Origin: Fidelibacterota bacterium
Lineage (GTDB): Bacteria; Fidelibacterota; Fidelibacteria; Fidelibacterales; Fidelibacteraceae
NCBI GenBank assembly: GCA_030620575.1
Contig: JAUXEL010000093.1
Location: forward strand, 1-6,638
Reading direction: 5' to 3'
Length of the DNA: 6,638 nt
The position numbers were made by a program, and so were the translations under genes. Shown here piece after piece: positions 1 to 5,253 of the stretch (positions are counted from its first letter, which is position 1; each line of letters opens with the position of its first letter). The notes beneath the pieces are model-generated. The model made no database searches. It saw only the letters and a program-made list of their open reading frames with translations, and was not told the DNA's origin.

Positions 1-230
1 TGCACATGATCCGGCATCAGAATAAATGCATCTAATTTACAATTATTAAAATGATTTGGAATTTCATACCAATATTTCTCCACTATTTTTCCGATTGCAT
101 TCAATCGCATCACACCCCCAACAATATCACCGAATGTGTATTTTTTACTATCCAGAGTTATTGTAACAAAATAAAATCCCGGACGCGAATAATCATAATT
201 TGCTAATCGCTGTGGTTTACGCTCAAGCAT
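1..230 (-). CDS. REP-associated tyrosine transposase (Y1/HUH family), N-terminal part, cut by the window edge
   Basis: The visible 76 codons read as the start of a RAYT/TnpA-REP protein, a single-strand DNA transposase of the Y1 HUH class that acts on REP-type palindromes. Seen: a basic start with R4-K5 and R8-L9, then YDYSRPGFYFVTIT at residues 12-25, which is the first strand of the Y1 fold. A glycine-rich G34-G39 turn follows, then the run-in to the metal-binding HUH motif, ILMPDHV at residues 70-76. The next codon begins CA, so the second histidine is expected just beyond the edge. The catalytic tyrosine lies outside the window. I chose the ATG at 230 because family members normally have only a few residues before the R-x-x-R-L segment. 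The frame stays open upstream to another ATG at 341, and neither start has a clear Shine-Dalgarno, so the start is uncertain. The gene is transcribed in the same direction as ftsB but is probably independent of it. Confidence 0.85.
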   Translation of the reverse strand, partial: MLERKPQRLANYDYSRPGFYFVTITLDSKKYTFGDIVGGVMRLNAIGKIVEKYWYEIPNHFNNCKLDAFILMPDHV

Positions 231-314
231 ATCATAATTTACAAAATTAACGATATTTTTTCCGTGATGCTTATCACAACAATAGGTTAACAAAAGAAAA
301 CAAGATCCTGACCC

Positions 315-336
315 GTTAGCCCTGAAGCTTAGGAAC
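315..336. repeat. Imperfect palindrome upstream of the RAYT gene, possible REP-like site
   Basis: GTTAGCCCTGAAGCTTAGG followed by AAC folds on itself: GTT pairs with AAC, CCTGA pairs with TTAGG through one G-T pair, and AGC bulges out on one side. A bulged stem about 85 bp upstream of a RAYT start fits the known habit of these transposases to sit beside their REP targets. Only one copy is visible in the window, so the assignment is inference. It lies within the in-frame extension of the RAYT reading frame to 341. A second small hairpin, GTGAT-GCTT-ATCAC, lies at 264-277. No other gene is seen between 231 and 396. Confidence 0.3.
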
Positions 337-396
337 AGCATGACGATTTTTGTTTGTTTATTGGTGCTTATTTGTTTTGGAGATTATTCGTCCCTG

Positions 397-708
397 CTAT
401 TCTTCTTCGATGACTTTATAGACTTTTTCTCCCGGTATGATCATGTTATACTGTTCCCGGGCGATTTTCTCTATGTGTTTTTCATCGTGCTGTAATTTTT
501 CTTTCTCTTCCTGAAGTTCCAGTTCTTTTTGTTCCAGAGCCTCTTTTCTTTCAATAAGAACCTGATGCTCGCGTTTTTCCTGGAAGAGTTTGATCGTGCC
601 GTTTTTATTCAGGAGTAAAAAAGCGAAGCAAATAAGGATGATAATGAGAATGATCTTTGCTTTTACATTCGCATCAATAGGAGAAGAATTTTTTTGTCGA
701 TATACCAT
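397..708 (-). CDS. ftsB: FtsB/DivIC-type septum formation initiator
   Basis: A 103-residue bitopic division protein. In the family it forms a coiled-coil complex with FtsL and FtsQ (DivIC/FtsL/DivIB in Gram-positives), linking early divisome proteins to septal peptidoglycan synthesis. Seen: a short polar N-terminus, one membrane segment at about residues 18-34, and a charged heptad-like coiled coil at about 42-82 rich in E, K and L. The conserved tail IEKIAREQYNMIIPGEKVY follows at 79-97, typical of the DivIC/FtsB family. Length is normal. It lies 57 bp after eno on the same strand, and the eno-ftsB order is also known in proteobacteria. The reading frame is open back to the eno stop and is in frame with eno. 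The ATG at 708 has no Shine-Dalgarno: the sequence before it is the T-tract of the eno terminator, so expression may depend on readthrough or weak initiation. No clear terminator follows the gene. Confidence 0.9.
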   Translation of the reverse strand: MVYRQKNSSPIDANVKAKIILIIILICFAFLLLNKNGTIKLFQEKREHQVLIERKEALEQKELELQEEKEKLQHDEKHIEKIAREQYNMIIPGEKVYKVIEEE

Positions 709-710
709 AT

Positions 711-750
711 TAAAAAAAAATAAAGAGCGAAAGATAGATCTTCCGCTCTT
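711..750 (-). terminator. Rho-independent terminator after eno, abutting the ftsB start
   Basis: On the minus strand AAGAGCG pairs with CGCTCTT (7 bp). Past one mismatch the stem continues for about five more pairs around a tiny loop at the centre. It is followed directly by TTTATTTTTTTTTA. The U-tract ends about three bases before the ftsB ATG at 708. The hairpin begins about 15 bases after the eno stop. The stem is strong, so most eno transcripts should end here, with ftsB receiving readthrough. Confidence 0.85.
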
Positions 751-765
751 CCATATAATTTCATT

Positions 766-2052
766 TTACTTCTGACCGGATAATGCCGACATGCCTCTGA
801 ACTTTTTGACATCATCAAGGGCTTCTTCAATGCGAAGCAATTGATTGTACTTTGCAATACGGTCTGAACGGGATGCAGATCCGGTCTTGATCTGGCCAAC
901 ACCTGTTGCAACTGCCAAGTCAGCAATAAAGGTATCGGATGTTTCGCCAGAACGATGACTGATAACCGCGGCAAATCCATTTAATTTTGCCAGTTCGATA
1001 GTTTCCAGGGTCTCGGTTACCGAACCGATCTGGTTCAGCTTGATTAAAATAGCATTAGCGGATTTCTGGTCAATTCCTTTTTGCAGCAATTTCGGATTGG
1101 TTACAAAAAGATCATCGCCAACTAATTGTATCTTTTTACCCAGGCGGGCTGTTAATTTATTCCAGCCGTCCCAGTCATTTTCATCCAATCCATCCTCAAT
1201 AGAGATGATAGGGTATTTTTCAACCCAGGACGCATACAGCTCAACCATATTTTCGGATGTCATCATTTTGTTTTCAGATGCCAGGTTATATTTTCCGGAT
1301 GCTTTATCATAAAATTCACTTGCAGCAGCATCAATGGCAATAAAAAGATCCTTGCCGATTTCGTAGGGTGTCTGTTTTGCAGCTTCAATAATTACCTGAA
1401 TAGCTTCTTCATTGGATTTAAGATCAGGTGCAAAGCCACCTTCATCGCCAACCGCGGTATTCATTCCTTTTTCCTTCAGCACCTTTTTCAGGCTATGGAA
1501 AACTTCAACACCCATTTGCAGAGCTTCGGCAAAACTTTTTGCGCCGCAGGGATAGATCATAAATTCCTGCAGATCTACATTATTATCCGCATGTGAACCA
1601 CCGTTAAGAATGTTCATCATTGGAACGGGAAGCACACGCGCGTTAATACCACCGAGATATTGATAAAGCGGAATTTCAAGATAATCTGCTGCCGCGCGGG
1701 CAACAGCCATAGAAACGCCGAGAATCGCATTGGCGCCCAAAACGTCCTTGTTCTCTGTCCCGTCCAATTCGATCATTATTGCGTCAATGTATGCCTGATC
1801 CACTGCATCCTCGCCAATGAGGCGAATAGCAATGACATCGTTAATATTTTGAACTGCCTTTAAGACCCCTTTTCCCATGTAGCGACTGCCGCCATCACGT
1901 AATTCCAGGGCTTCATGTTCACCGGTCGATGCACCGGAAGGCACTGCAGCACGTCCAAACGCGCCACTTTCAAGGGTTACTTCACATTCTACTGTCGGAT
2001 TGCCGCGTGAGTCCAGTATCTCGCGTGCAAAAACATCAATAATTGTTGACAT
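766..2052 (-). CDS. eno: Enolase (phosphopyruvate hydratase)
   Basis: A 428-residue cytosolic glycolytic enzyme that interconverts 2-phosphoglycerate and phosphoenolpyruvate with two magnesium ions; length is normal. The N-terminal domain starts ARE-ILDSRGNPTVE (9-22) and carries the mobile loop SGASTG (39-44). The barrel has all the expected active-site residues: H154 and E163 in the SHADNNVDLQEF stretch, E204 in VGDEGGFAP, and the metal ligands D241, E286 (SIEDGLD) and D313 (VGDDLF). K338 lies in ILIKLNQIGS, H366 in the signature SHRSGET, and K389 in GQIKTGS. Enolase in many bacteria also binds RNase E, but nothing here tests that. The ATG at 2052 has a strong GGAGG seven bases upstream. 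Eno is separated from trxB by a terminator and probably has its own promoter; ftsB follows downstream past another terminator. Confidence 0.99.
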   Translation of the reverse strand: MSTIIDVFAREILDSRGNPTVECEVTLESGAFGRAAVPSGASTGEHEALELRDGGSRYMGKGVLKAVQNINDVIAIRLIGEDAVDQAYIDAIMIELDGTENKDVLGANAILGVSMAVARAAADYLEIPLYQYLGGINARVLPVPMMNILNGGSHADNNVDLQEFMIYPCGAKSFAEALQMGVEVFHSLKKVLKEKGMNTAVGDEGGFAPDLKSNEEAIQVIIEAAKQTPYEIGKDLFIAIDAAASEFYDKASGKYNLASENKMMTSENMVELYASWVEKYPIISIEDGLDENDWDGWNKLTARLGKKIQLVGDDLFVTNPKLLQKGIDQKSANAILIKLNQIGSVTETLETIELAKLNGFAAVISHRSGETSDTFIADLAVATGVGQIKTGSASRSDRIAKYNQLLRIEEALDDVKKFRGMSALSGQK

Positions 2053-2083
2053 ATAATACCTCCGTTTCTTGTCAAATCGCGTG

Positions 2084-2111
2084 AATTTACATCTTCAGGT
2101 TTCGGAATCAA
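2084..2111 (-). promoter_or_regulatory. Candidate sigma-70-like promoter for eno
   Basis: On the minus strand TTGATT (2106-2111), a 16-bp spacer and TAAATT (2084-2089) stand about 32 bp before the eno ATG. Each box matches consensus at only four of six positions. The main support is position: the element starts just after the U-tract of the trxB terminator, where eno needs a promoter of its own. Confidence 0.3.
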
Positions 2112-2113
2112 AT

Positions 2114-2141
2114 AAAAAAACCATGAATCCGTTTAGGATTC
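2114..2141 (-). terminator. Rho-independent terminator overlapping the trxB stop codon
   Basis: On the minus strand GAATCC-TAAAC-GGATTC forms a perfect 6-bp stem with a 5-base loop, followed by ATGG and seven Ts. The TAA stop codon of trxB is the first three bases of the loop, so terminating ribosomes would cover the hairpin. It separates the SMP-30-like/trxB unit from eno. Confidence 0.7.
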
Positions 2142-3074
2142 GTTTTCGGAGATCCAACGCTCCGCGTCTATAGCTGCCTGACATCCGGAACCGGCGGCGG
2201 TAATAGCCTGTCGGTAAGCAGGATCCTGTACATCACCGCAGGCAAAAACACCTTCCACATTCGTGCGACTTGTCTTAGGTTTTGTTATAATATAGCCGTT
2301 TTCATCTAAATCGAGAAGTCCTTTAAATATTGTAGTATTAGGACGATGACCGATAGCAATAAATAACCCGGAACAGGGGAGTACTTCTGTCTCATTGGTT
2401 TTTACATTTTTTATCCGTACACCGATTACTCCGGTAACCCCGGGTTCCCCCAGAACTTCCTCAACCACAGAATCCCATTTAATGCGTATTTTTTCATGAT
2501 TTTTTACTTTATTGGACATGAAAGTTGATGCACGGAACTCATCCCGGCGATGAATGACGGTTACTGTTTTACCAAAATGTGTCAGATACAGTGCTTCTTC
2601 CAATGCCGTATCGCCGCCGCCGACCATTACAATATCCTTCTCGCGGTAGAAAAATCCATCGCAGGTCGCGCAGGCACTGACCCCGAAACCTTTCAGCTTG
2701 TTCTCTGATTCCAGTCCAAGATATTTCGCGCTGGCGCCGGTGGAAATAATAAGTGTATCAGTGGTATATTCATCGTCTTCATCATCATATATTTTAAAGG
2801 GATGAGAGGATAAATCAACACGGGAAATGCTGCGGAATACGTTTTTAGTACCAAAACGCAGGGCTTGTTCGCGCATTTTGTCCATCAGATCGGGACCGGT
2901 AACCCCCTCGGGAAATCCCGGAAAGTTTTCGATGTCCGTGGTCGTAGCCAACTGTCCTCCGGGTTGTGCTCCCTCGAAGATCAAAGGTTCAAGATTGGCA
3001 CGTGCCGCATAGATCGCAGCGGTAAATCCGGAAGGACCGGTACCAATAATAATTACTTTTCGATGTTCTTTCAT
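2133..3074 (-). CDS. trxB: Thioredoxin reductase (NADPH, FAD-dependent)
   Basis: A 313-residue low-molecular-weight bacterial thioredoxin reductase, a cytosolic flavoprotein passing electrons from NADPH to thioredoxin; length is normal. Order of motifs: FAD-binding GTGPSG (11-16) after a hydrophobic strand, then PGGQL (38-42). The redox-active cysteine pair C135-A-T-C138-D-G lies in the NADPH domain. The NADPH-binding GGGDTA (152-157) and the phosphate-contacting HRRDEFRAS (175-183) follow. The C-terminal FAD motif is GVFACGD (275-281) with the DPAYRQ-ITAAG-G-C-AA tail (284-301). The HRR pattern indicates NADPH preference by family knowledge. The ATG at 3074 has AAAGGA upstream. It starts 14 bp after the stop of the SMP-30-like gene, so the two are very likely one operon. 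Its stop codon lies within a terminator hairpin. Confidence 0.97.
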   Translation of the reverse strand: MKEHRKVIIIGTGPSGFTAAIYAARANLEPLIFEGAQPGGQLATTTDIENFPGFPEGVTGPDLMDKMREQALRFGTKNVFRSISRVDLSSHPFKIYDDEDDEYTTDTLIISTGASAKYLGLESENKLKGFGVSACATCDGFFYREKDIVMVGGGDTALEEALYLTHFGKTVTVIHRRDEFRASTFMSNKVKNHEKIRIKWDSVVEEVLGEPGVTGVIGVRIKNVKTNETEVLPCSGLFIAIGHRPNTTIFKGLLDLDENGYIITKPKTSRTNVEGVFACGDVQDPAYRQAITAAGSGCQAAIDAERWISENES

Positions 3075-3088
3075 TTTATTTTCCTTTA

Positions 3089-3982
3089 TTATTTTTTATG
3101 TCCTGGATGCATTGTCCGTATTGAATATATTTTATTGGTTTCACACTCTGTAATAAAAAGCGTTTTCATATCGGGTCCGCCAAACTCCACATTACTGGGT
3201 TTTCTGCCGGGAGTTTTCAGACTATCCAGCAGTTTACCTTCCGGAGATACCACATAGATCTTTCCTCCGCCGAAATAAGAGATATAGAGATTTCCTTCAA
3301 CATCACAATCCATGCCGTCAGGATCCTGATTCCCTCCCGGCAGGGTAATTAAAGTATCAAGATCATCAGATTCGCAGGTCATTTTTAAGATATTTTTATT
3401 GACAGACTCTCCGATATAGAGGGATTTTCCATCAGGAGAAAAGCATAAACCGTTCGGGAACTGCAATCCATCGATTATTTGGATCGTTTCTCCGGTATTG
3501 ATATCTGCCCGGAGAAGGCGCCCGTCACAGATATTCGGATCATAACTTTTCGGATCGGTAAAATAAATATCCCCACTTTGTGATATCGCGATATCGTTCG
3601 GCCGGTTAAAGCGTTTGCCATTATGATCCTTTGCCGTTAAGGTCTGCAAGCTTCCATCAGGAGAAAATTTTAATATTGAGCCTTTTCCGTATTCGCAAAT
3701 ATATAAATTACCTTCCTTGTCAAAGGCGGTTCCGTTTGTATTTACAAGCCCGTCCCCTGCATGCAGAAGCGTATCCAGAGTTTCATTCCAAATATGGCCG
3801 ATCCATGCACCGTAACAATTGGAAAACACCAATTGATCCTTGAACCAGGCCGGTCCCTCAGGAAAGTTCAAATTATCGGCAACAACTTGAAATTCTCCTT
3901 TAAAATAGCTCTTTGAACTACAGGATGTCATTCCCAGTATCAGCAAGAGGAGCATCAAAAAGAAACGGATATGTTTTATCAT
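3089..3982 (-). CDS. SMP-30/gluconolactonase-like beta-propeller lipoprotein
   Basis: A predicted 297-residue exported lipoprotein of the SMP-30/gluconolactonase/LRE family, a six-bladed propeller usually hydrolysing sugar lactones; the true substrate cannot be read from sequence. N-terminus: K3, R6, a hydrophobic stretch 7-17, and lipobox-like GMTSC with Cys21 as the lipidation site (Met at -3 is a little unusual). Candidate metal and substrate ligands by family comparison are E42 (FPEGP), N129 (RPND), N177 (FPNG) and D222 (DPDGMD). Repeated blade motifs are GNLYICEYG, GDIYFTDP, KSLYIGES, GNLYISYFGG and KTLFITEC. The ATG at 3982 is supported by AAAGGA five bases upstream and by a promoter just before it. 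The frame stays open to 4129, but that extension translates repeat DNA and would bury the signal peptide inside the protein, so I rejected it. It is the first gene of an operon with trxB. Confidence 0.88.
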   Translation of the reverse strand: MIKHIRFFLMLLLLILGMTSCSSKSYFKGEFQVVADNLNFPEGPAWFKDQLVFSNCYGAWIGHIWNETLDTLLHAGDGLVNTNGTAFDKEGNLYICEYGKGSILKFSPDGSLQTLTAKDHNGKRFNRPNDIAISQSGDIYFTDPKSYDPNICDGRLLRADINTGETIQIIDGLQFPNGLCFSPDGKSLYIGESVNKNILKMTCESDDLDTLITLPGGNQDPDGMDCDVEGNLYISYFGGGKIYVVSPEGKLLDSLKTPGRKPSNVEFGGPDMKTLFITECETNKIYSIRTMHPGHKK

Positions 3983-4007
3983 AATAATCCTTTTTTCAAC
4001 AACACAA

Positions 4008-4036
4008 AGTATACATATAAATTCAATAAAAATCAA
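4008..4036 (-). promoter_or_regulatory. Sigma-70-type promoter for the SMP-30-like gene and trxB
   Basis: On the minus strand TTGATT (4031-4036), a 17-bp spacer and TATACT (4008-4013) precede the ATG at 3982. The -10 box matches TATAAT at five of six positions and the spacing is optimal. Transcription would start near 4000-4001, giving a leader of about 18 bases with the Shine-Dalgarno at 3988-3993. The first heptamer array begins only 17 bp upstream of the -35 box. Confidence 0.65.
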
Positions 4037-4052
4037 ATTAAGAAGAGAGGAA

Positions 4053-4101
4053 GACAATGGACAATTGATAATGGACAATTGACAATGGACAATGGAGAAT
4101 G
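4053..4101 (+). repeat. Heptamer tandem array, seven units (GACAATG/GACAATT type)
   Basis: Seven contiguous 7-bp units in exact phase: GACAATG, GACAATT, GATAATG, GACAATT, GACAATG, GACAATG, GAGAATG. Substitutions fall only at unit positions 3 and 7. It resembles the short tandemly repeated heptamers known from cyanobacteria and similar intergenic repeats in other phyla; function unknown. Confidence 0.9.
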
Positions 4102-4117
4102 AAAAGAAGAGGGAAAA

Positions 4118-4138
4118 GAGAATGAACAATGGAGAATG
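4118..4138 (+). repeat. Short degenerate heptamer cluster, three units
   Basis: GAGAATG, AACAATG, GAGAATG in tandem, separated from the preceding seven-unit array by a purine-only 16-bp stretch (4102-4117) and out of phase with it by two bases. It probably derives from the same array by an insertion or slippage. Confidence 0.65.
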
Positions 4139-4159
4139 AAGAGGGAGAAGAGAAGAAAT

Positions 4160-4219
4160 GACCTTCCGGGTAGTTTATTCTGCCCCGAAGAATCGGGGCA
4201 GAATAATTCCCGGATGGTC
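4160..4219. repeat. 60-bp inverted repeat with a perfect 14-bp inner stem
   Basis: The core CCCCGA-AGAA-TCGGGG (4183-4198) lies within a perfect inverted repeat running from 4175 to 4206, giving 14 paired bases each side of an AGAA tetraloop. After a small internal loop, CCGGG (4166-4170) pairs with CCCGG (4209-4213). After one mismatch GACC (4160-4163) pairs with GGTC (4216-4219). No T-tract follows on either strand, and the nearest gene end is far away, so it is not a typical terminator. It looks like a mobile or amplified intergenic palindrome. Confidence 0.85.
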
Positions 4220-4227
4220 GAAGAAAT
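4216..4227 (+). repeat. 12-bp direct repeat, copy 1 (GGTCGAAGAAAT)
   Basis: An exact copy of the 12 bases at 4437-4448. It lies at the right edge of the 60-bp inverted repeat, overlapping the last four paired bases. Confidence 0.7.
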
Positions 4228-4301
4228 AAGAACTGTATAGGCGAATCATAATAAAACCTCTCGCAGTCATCCTGACCCCGAATTAATTGGAGTAGGGTAA
4301 C

Positions 4302-4343
4302 GGCAATGGAGAATGGACAATAGACAATTGACAATGGAGAAAG
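4302..4343 (+). repeat. Heptamer tandem array, six units
   Basis: Six contiguous 7-bp units: GGCAATG, GAGAATG, GACAATA, GACAATT, GACAATG, GAGAAAG. It has the same unit type and the same orientation as the array at 4053-4101, with more divergence at both ends of the array. Confidence 0.85.
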
Positions 4344-4368
4344 AGATTGGGGAATTGTGGAAGAAGAA

Positions 4369-4438
4369 ACCCCTCCAAACCTCCCGTCAGCTGACGGGGA
4401 GGCTTTAAAGAGCCCCTCCTTTGGAGAGGGTGGGGAGG
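4369..4438. repeat. GC-rich compound palindrome with a CCCG-TCAGCTGA-CGGG core
   Basis: CCTCCCGTCAGCTGACGGGG plus AGG (4380-4402) is an almost perfect palindrome; the inner CCCGTCAGCTGACGGG (4383-4398) is perfect. A second hairpin follows in CCCCTCC-TTT-GGAG-AGGG (4413-4430). The outer arms, C/T-rich at 4369-4379 and G-rich at 4426-4438, can also pair. Three C/T-rich arms can therefore exchange partners. The overall form resembles amplified intergenic repeats with a CCCCTCC...GGAGGGG pattern that I associate with Bacteroidota-like genomes; that link is from memory. Confidence 0.75.
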
Positions 4439-4448
4439 TCGAAGAAAT
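4437..4448 (+). repeat. 12-bp direct repeat, copy 2 (GGTCGAAGAAAT)
   Basis: Identical to 4216-4227. It lies directly at the right edge of the compound palindrome, so two different palindromes end in the same 12-bp boundary sequence. Confidence 0.7.
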
Positions 4449-4473
4449 TCAACCGTGACAATCCAATGAATAG

Positions 4474-4510
4474 CCCCGCCCCGCCCCGAGGCTTCGGGGT
4501 CGGGGCGGGG
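4474..4510. repeat. CCCCG-rich palindrome with nested CCCCGA-GGCT-TCGGGG core
   Basis: CCCCGCCCCG (4479-4488) pairs perfectly with CGGGGCGGGG (4501-4510). Within it CCCCGA-GGCT-TCGGGG (4484-4499) forms an alternative perfect 6-bp stem with a 4-base loop, so two folds compete. An extra CCCCG unit at 4474-4478 makes three CCCCG units in tandem. No U-tract follows on either strand. Confidence 0.8.
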
Positions 4511-4531
4511 ATGAGAAGCATGAAATGAATC

Positions 4532-4545
4532 GGGGTTTCAACCCC
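4532..4545. repeat. Small GGGGTT-TC-AACCCC hairpin
   Basis: Six complementary bases on each side of TC; the usable stem is probably GGGG/CCCC with a six-base loop. On the minus strand it lies about 60 bp after the interrupted YN-repeat gene but is followed by GATTCATTTC, which is a poor terminator tail. Confidence 0.5.
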
Positions 4546-4603
4546 ATGGAAAAAAGAATAAAAATTCCAGATTATTGAAAAATGAAGGGTTTTTGACAGC
4601 TAA

Positions 4604-5230
4604 TTAATTATCAATGTTTTCGTAATGGTATAAAAAGGTCTGGGTAAAGCCATTTTCGAAGGTCCATACATCTTTTATTAGGTTATTTTCTTTGTCGTAT
4701 TCAAAAACAATGGATCCGATGGTTTGATCTTTGTTGATAATATCCGCAGATTGTATGCAGGTATTTTTTTTCTTGCGCCGGTAAATGATATCGCCGGTAA
4801 TCCAGCCTTTGTAGCGGTTGCAGTTTACGCGAATACATTAATTATGTATATTATAATAGTAGTCGGCTGTTCCGGTAACTCCGTCGGAACGCAAAAAGGT
4901 TTCATGTATTTTGTTGCCGGCATCATTGTATAAGAAGATTTCATAGGATGTAAGACCGTTGGTAAATTCCCGGTAAGCGGAAATGAGTTGCTTCTTGTCA
5001 TTATAGCGATAGAAATTATTTGAGCGGCAGGAACCGTCGGTGCATTCCCACGTTGCCTTGTCCATCAGGCCGTTTTCATTATAATAAAAAGTAGTTACGG
5101 CTATTTCACCGGATGAATTTTTATATTCGAGTGTATGCAGACGAAGGGACGATTCATGACAGATCGTATGTTGTGCAACAAGTTTATCTGCATGGAGGAA
5201 GAGAGCAATCATGGACAGGAAATAAAACAT
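4604..5230 (-). pseudogene. Secreted YN-repeat protein gene interrupted by an in-frame TAA
   Basis: I do not recognise a named family. From the ATG at 5230 the frame gives 130 codons, then TAA at 4838-4840, then 77 further sense codons in the same frame to a final TAA at 4604-4606. The N-terminus (hydrophobic to about residue 12, then LVA-Q at 17-20) looks like a Sec signal peptide. The body has degenerate aromatic repeats of YD/YN type: FYYNENGLM, FYRYNDKKQLI, FLYNDAGNKI, then after the stop VFEYDKENNLI and FLYHYEN. The block F-Y-Y-N-E-N-G-L-x(5)-W before the stop is mirrored by F-E-Y-D-K-E-N-N-L-x(4)-W after it. This argues that the two parts were one protein of about 208 residues. The distal part has no Met start. 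GGGAG lies seven bases before the ATG; a GTG at 5233 is too close to it. It lies 23 bp after the epimerase gene, so it is probably cotranscribed. A sequencing error or readthrough is possible; if the stop is real, a 130-residue truncated secreted protein remains. Confidence 0.75.
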
Positions 5231-5253
5231 CACAAATCTCCCTATGATTTATT

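Larger units (their letters stand above)
4037..4603. other. Gene-free repeat mosaic between two transcription units
   Basis: About 570 bases with no credible gene on either strand. Reading frames through it consist of translated repeats, giving low-complexity peptides of the type LSIVHYQLSIV. It holds two heptamer arrays plus a short third cluster, two large nested palindromes, a CCCCG-rich palindrome, a small GGGG...CCCC hairpin and a 12-bp direct repeat; each is listed separately. A further degenerate palindrome, CCCCGAATTAATTGGAG followed by TAGGGT, lies at 4277-4299. The stretch 4551-4603 just after the interrupted YN-repeat gene shows nothing distinct and no convincing terminator. Confidence 0.75.

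Noticed and set aside
2070..2075. Perfect TTGACA on the minus strand just before eno
   Set aside because: A -10 box at normal spacing would fall inside the eno coding start, and none is present there; the match is taken as chance.
3983..4129. Upstream extension of the SMP-30-like gene to an ATG at 4129
   Set aside because: The added 49 residues are translated heptamer repeat and promoter sequence. They would place the lipoprotein signal inside the protein; the ATG at 3982 has a proper Shine-Dalgarno and promoter.
4038..4334. Minus-strand open frame of 98 codons in the repeat region
   Set aside because: It consists of translated heptamers and palindromes with low-complexity composition, no Shine-Dalgarno and no recognisable domain.
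4053..4446. CRISPR array
   Set aside because: The repeats are 7 bp and contiguous without spacers, and the longer repeats are palindromes that occur once each; no cas genes are present.
4604..4837. Separate gene in another frame starting at the ATG overlapping the internal TAA (minus strand, 4839)
   Set aside because: That frame gives a basic peptide without repeat structure and ends early. The frame continuous with the upstream part keeps the YN-repeat pattern to a proper stop.
4724..4933. Plus-strand open frame of 69 codons opposite the interrupted YN-repeat gene
   Set aside because: It is a mirror of the minus-strand coding frame and has no Shine-Dalgarno or family similarity that I can recognise.
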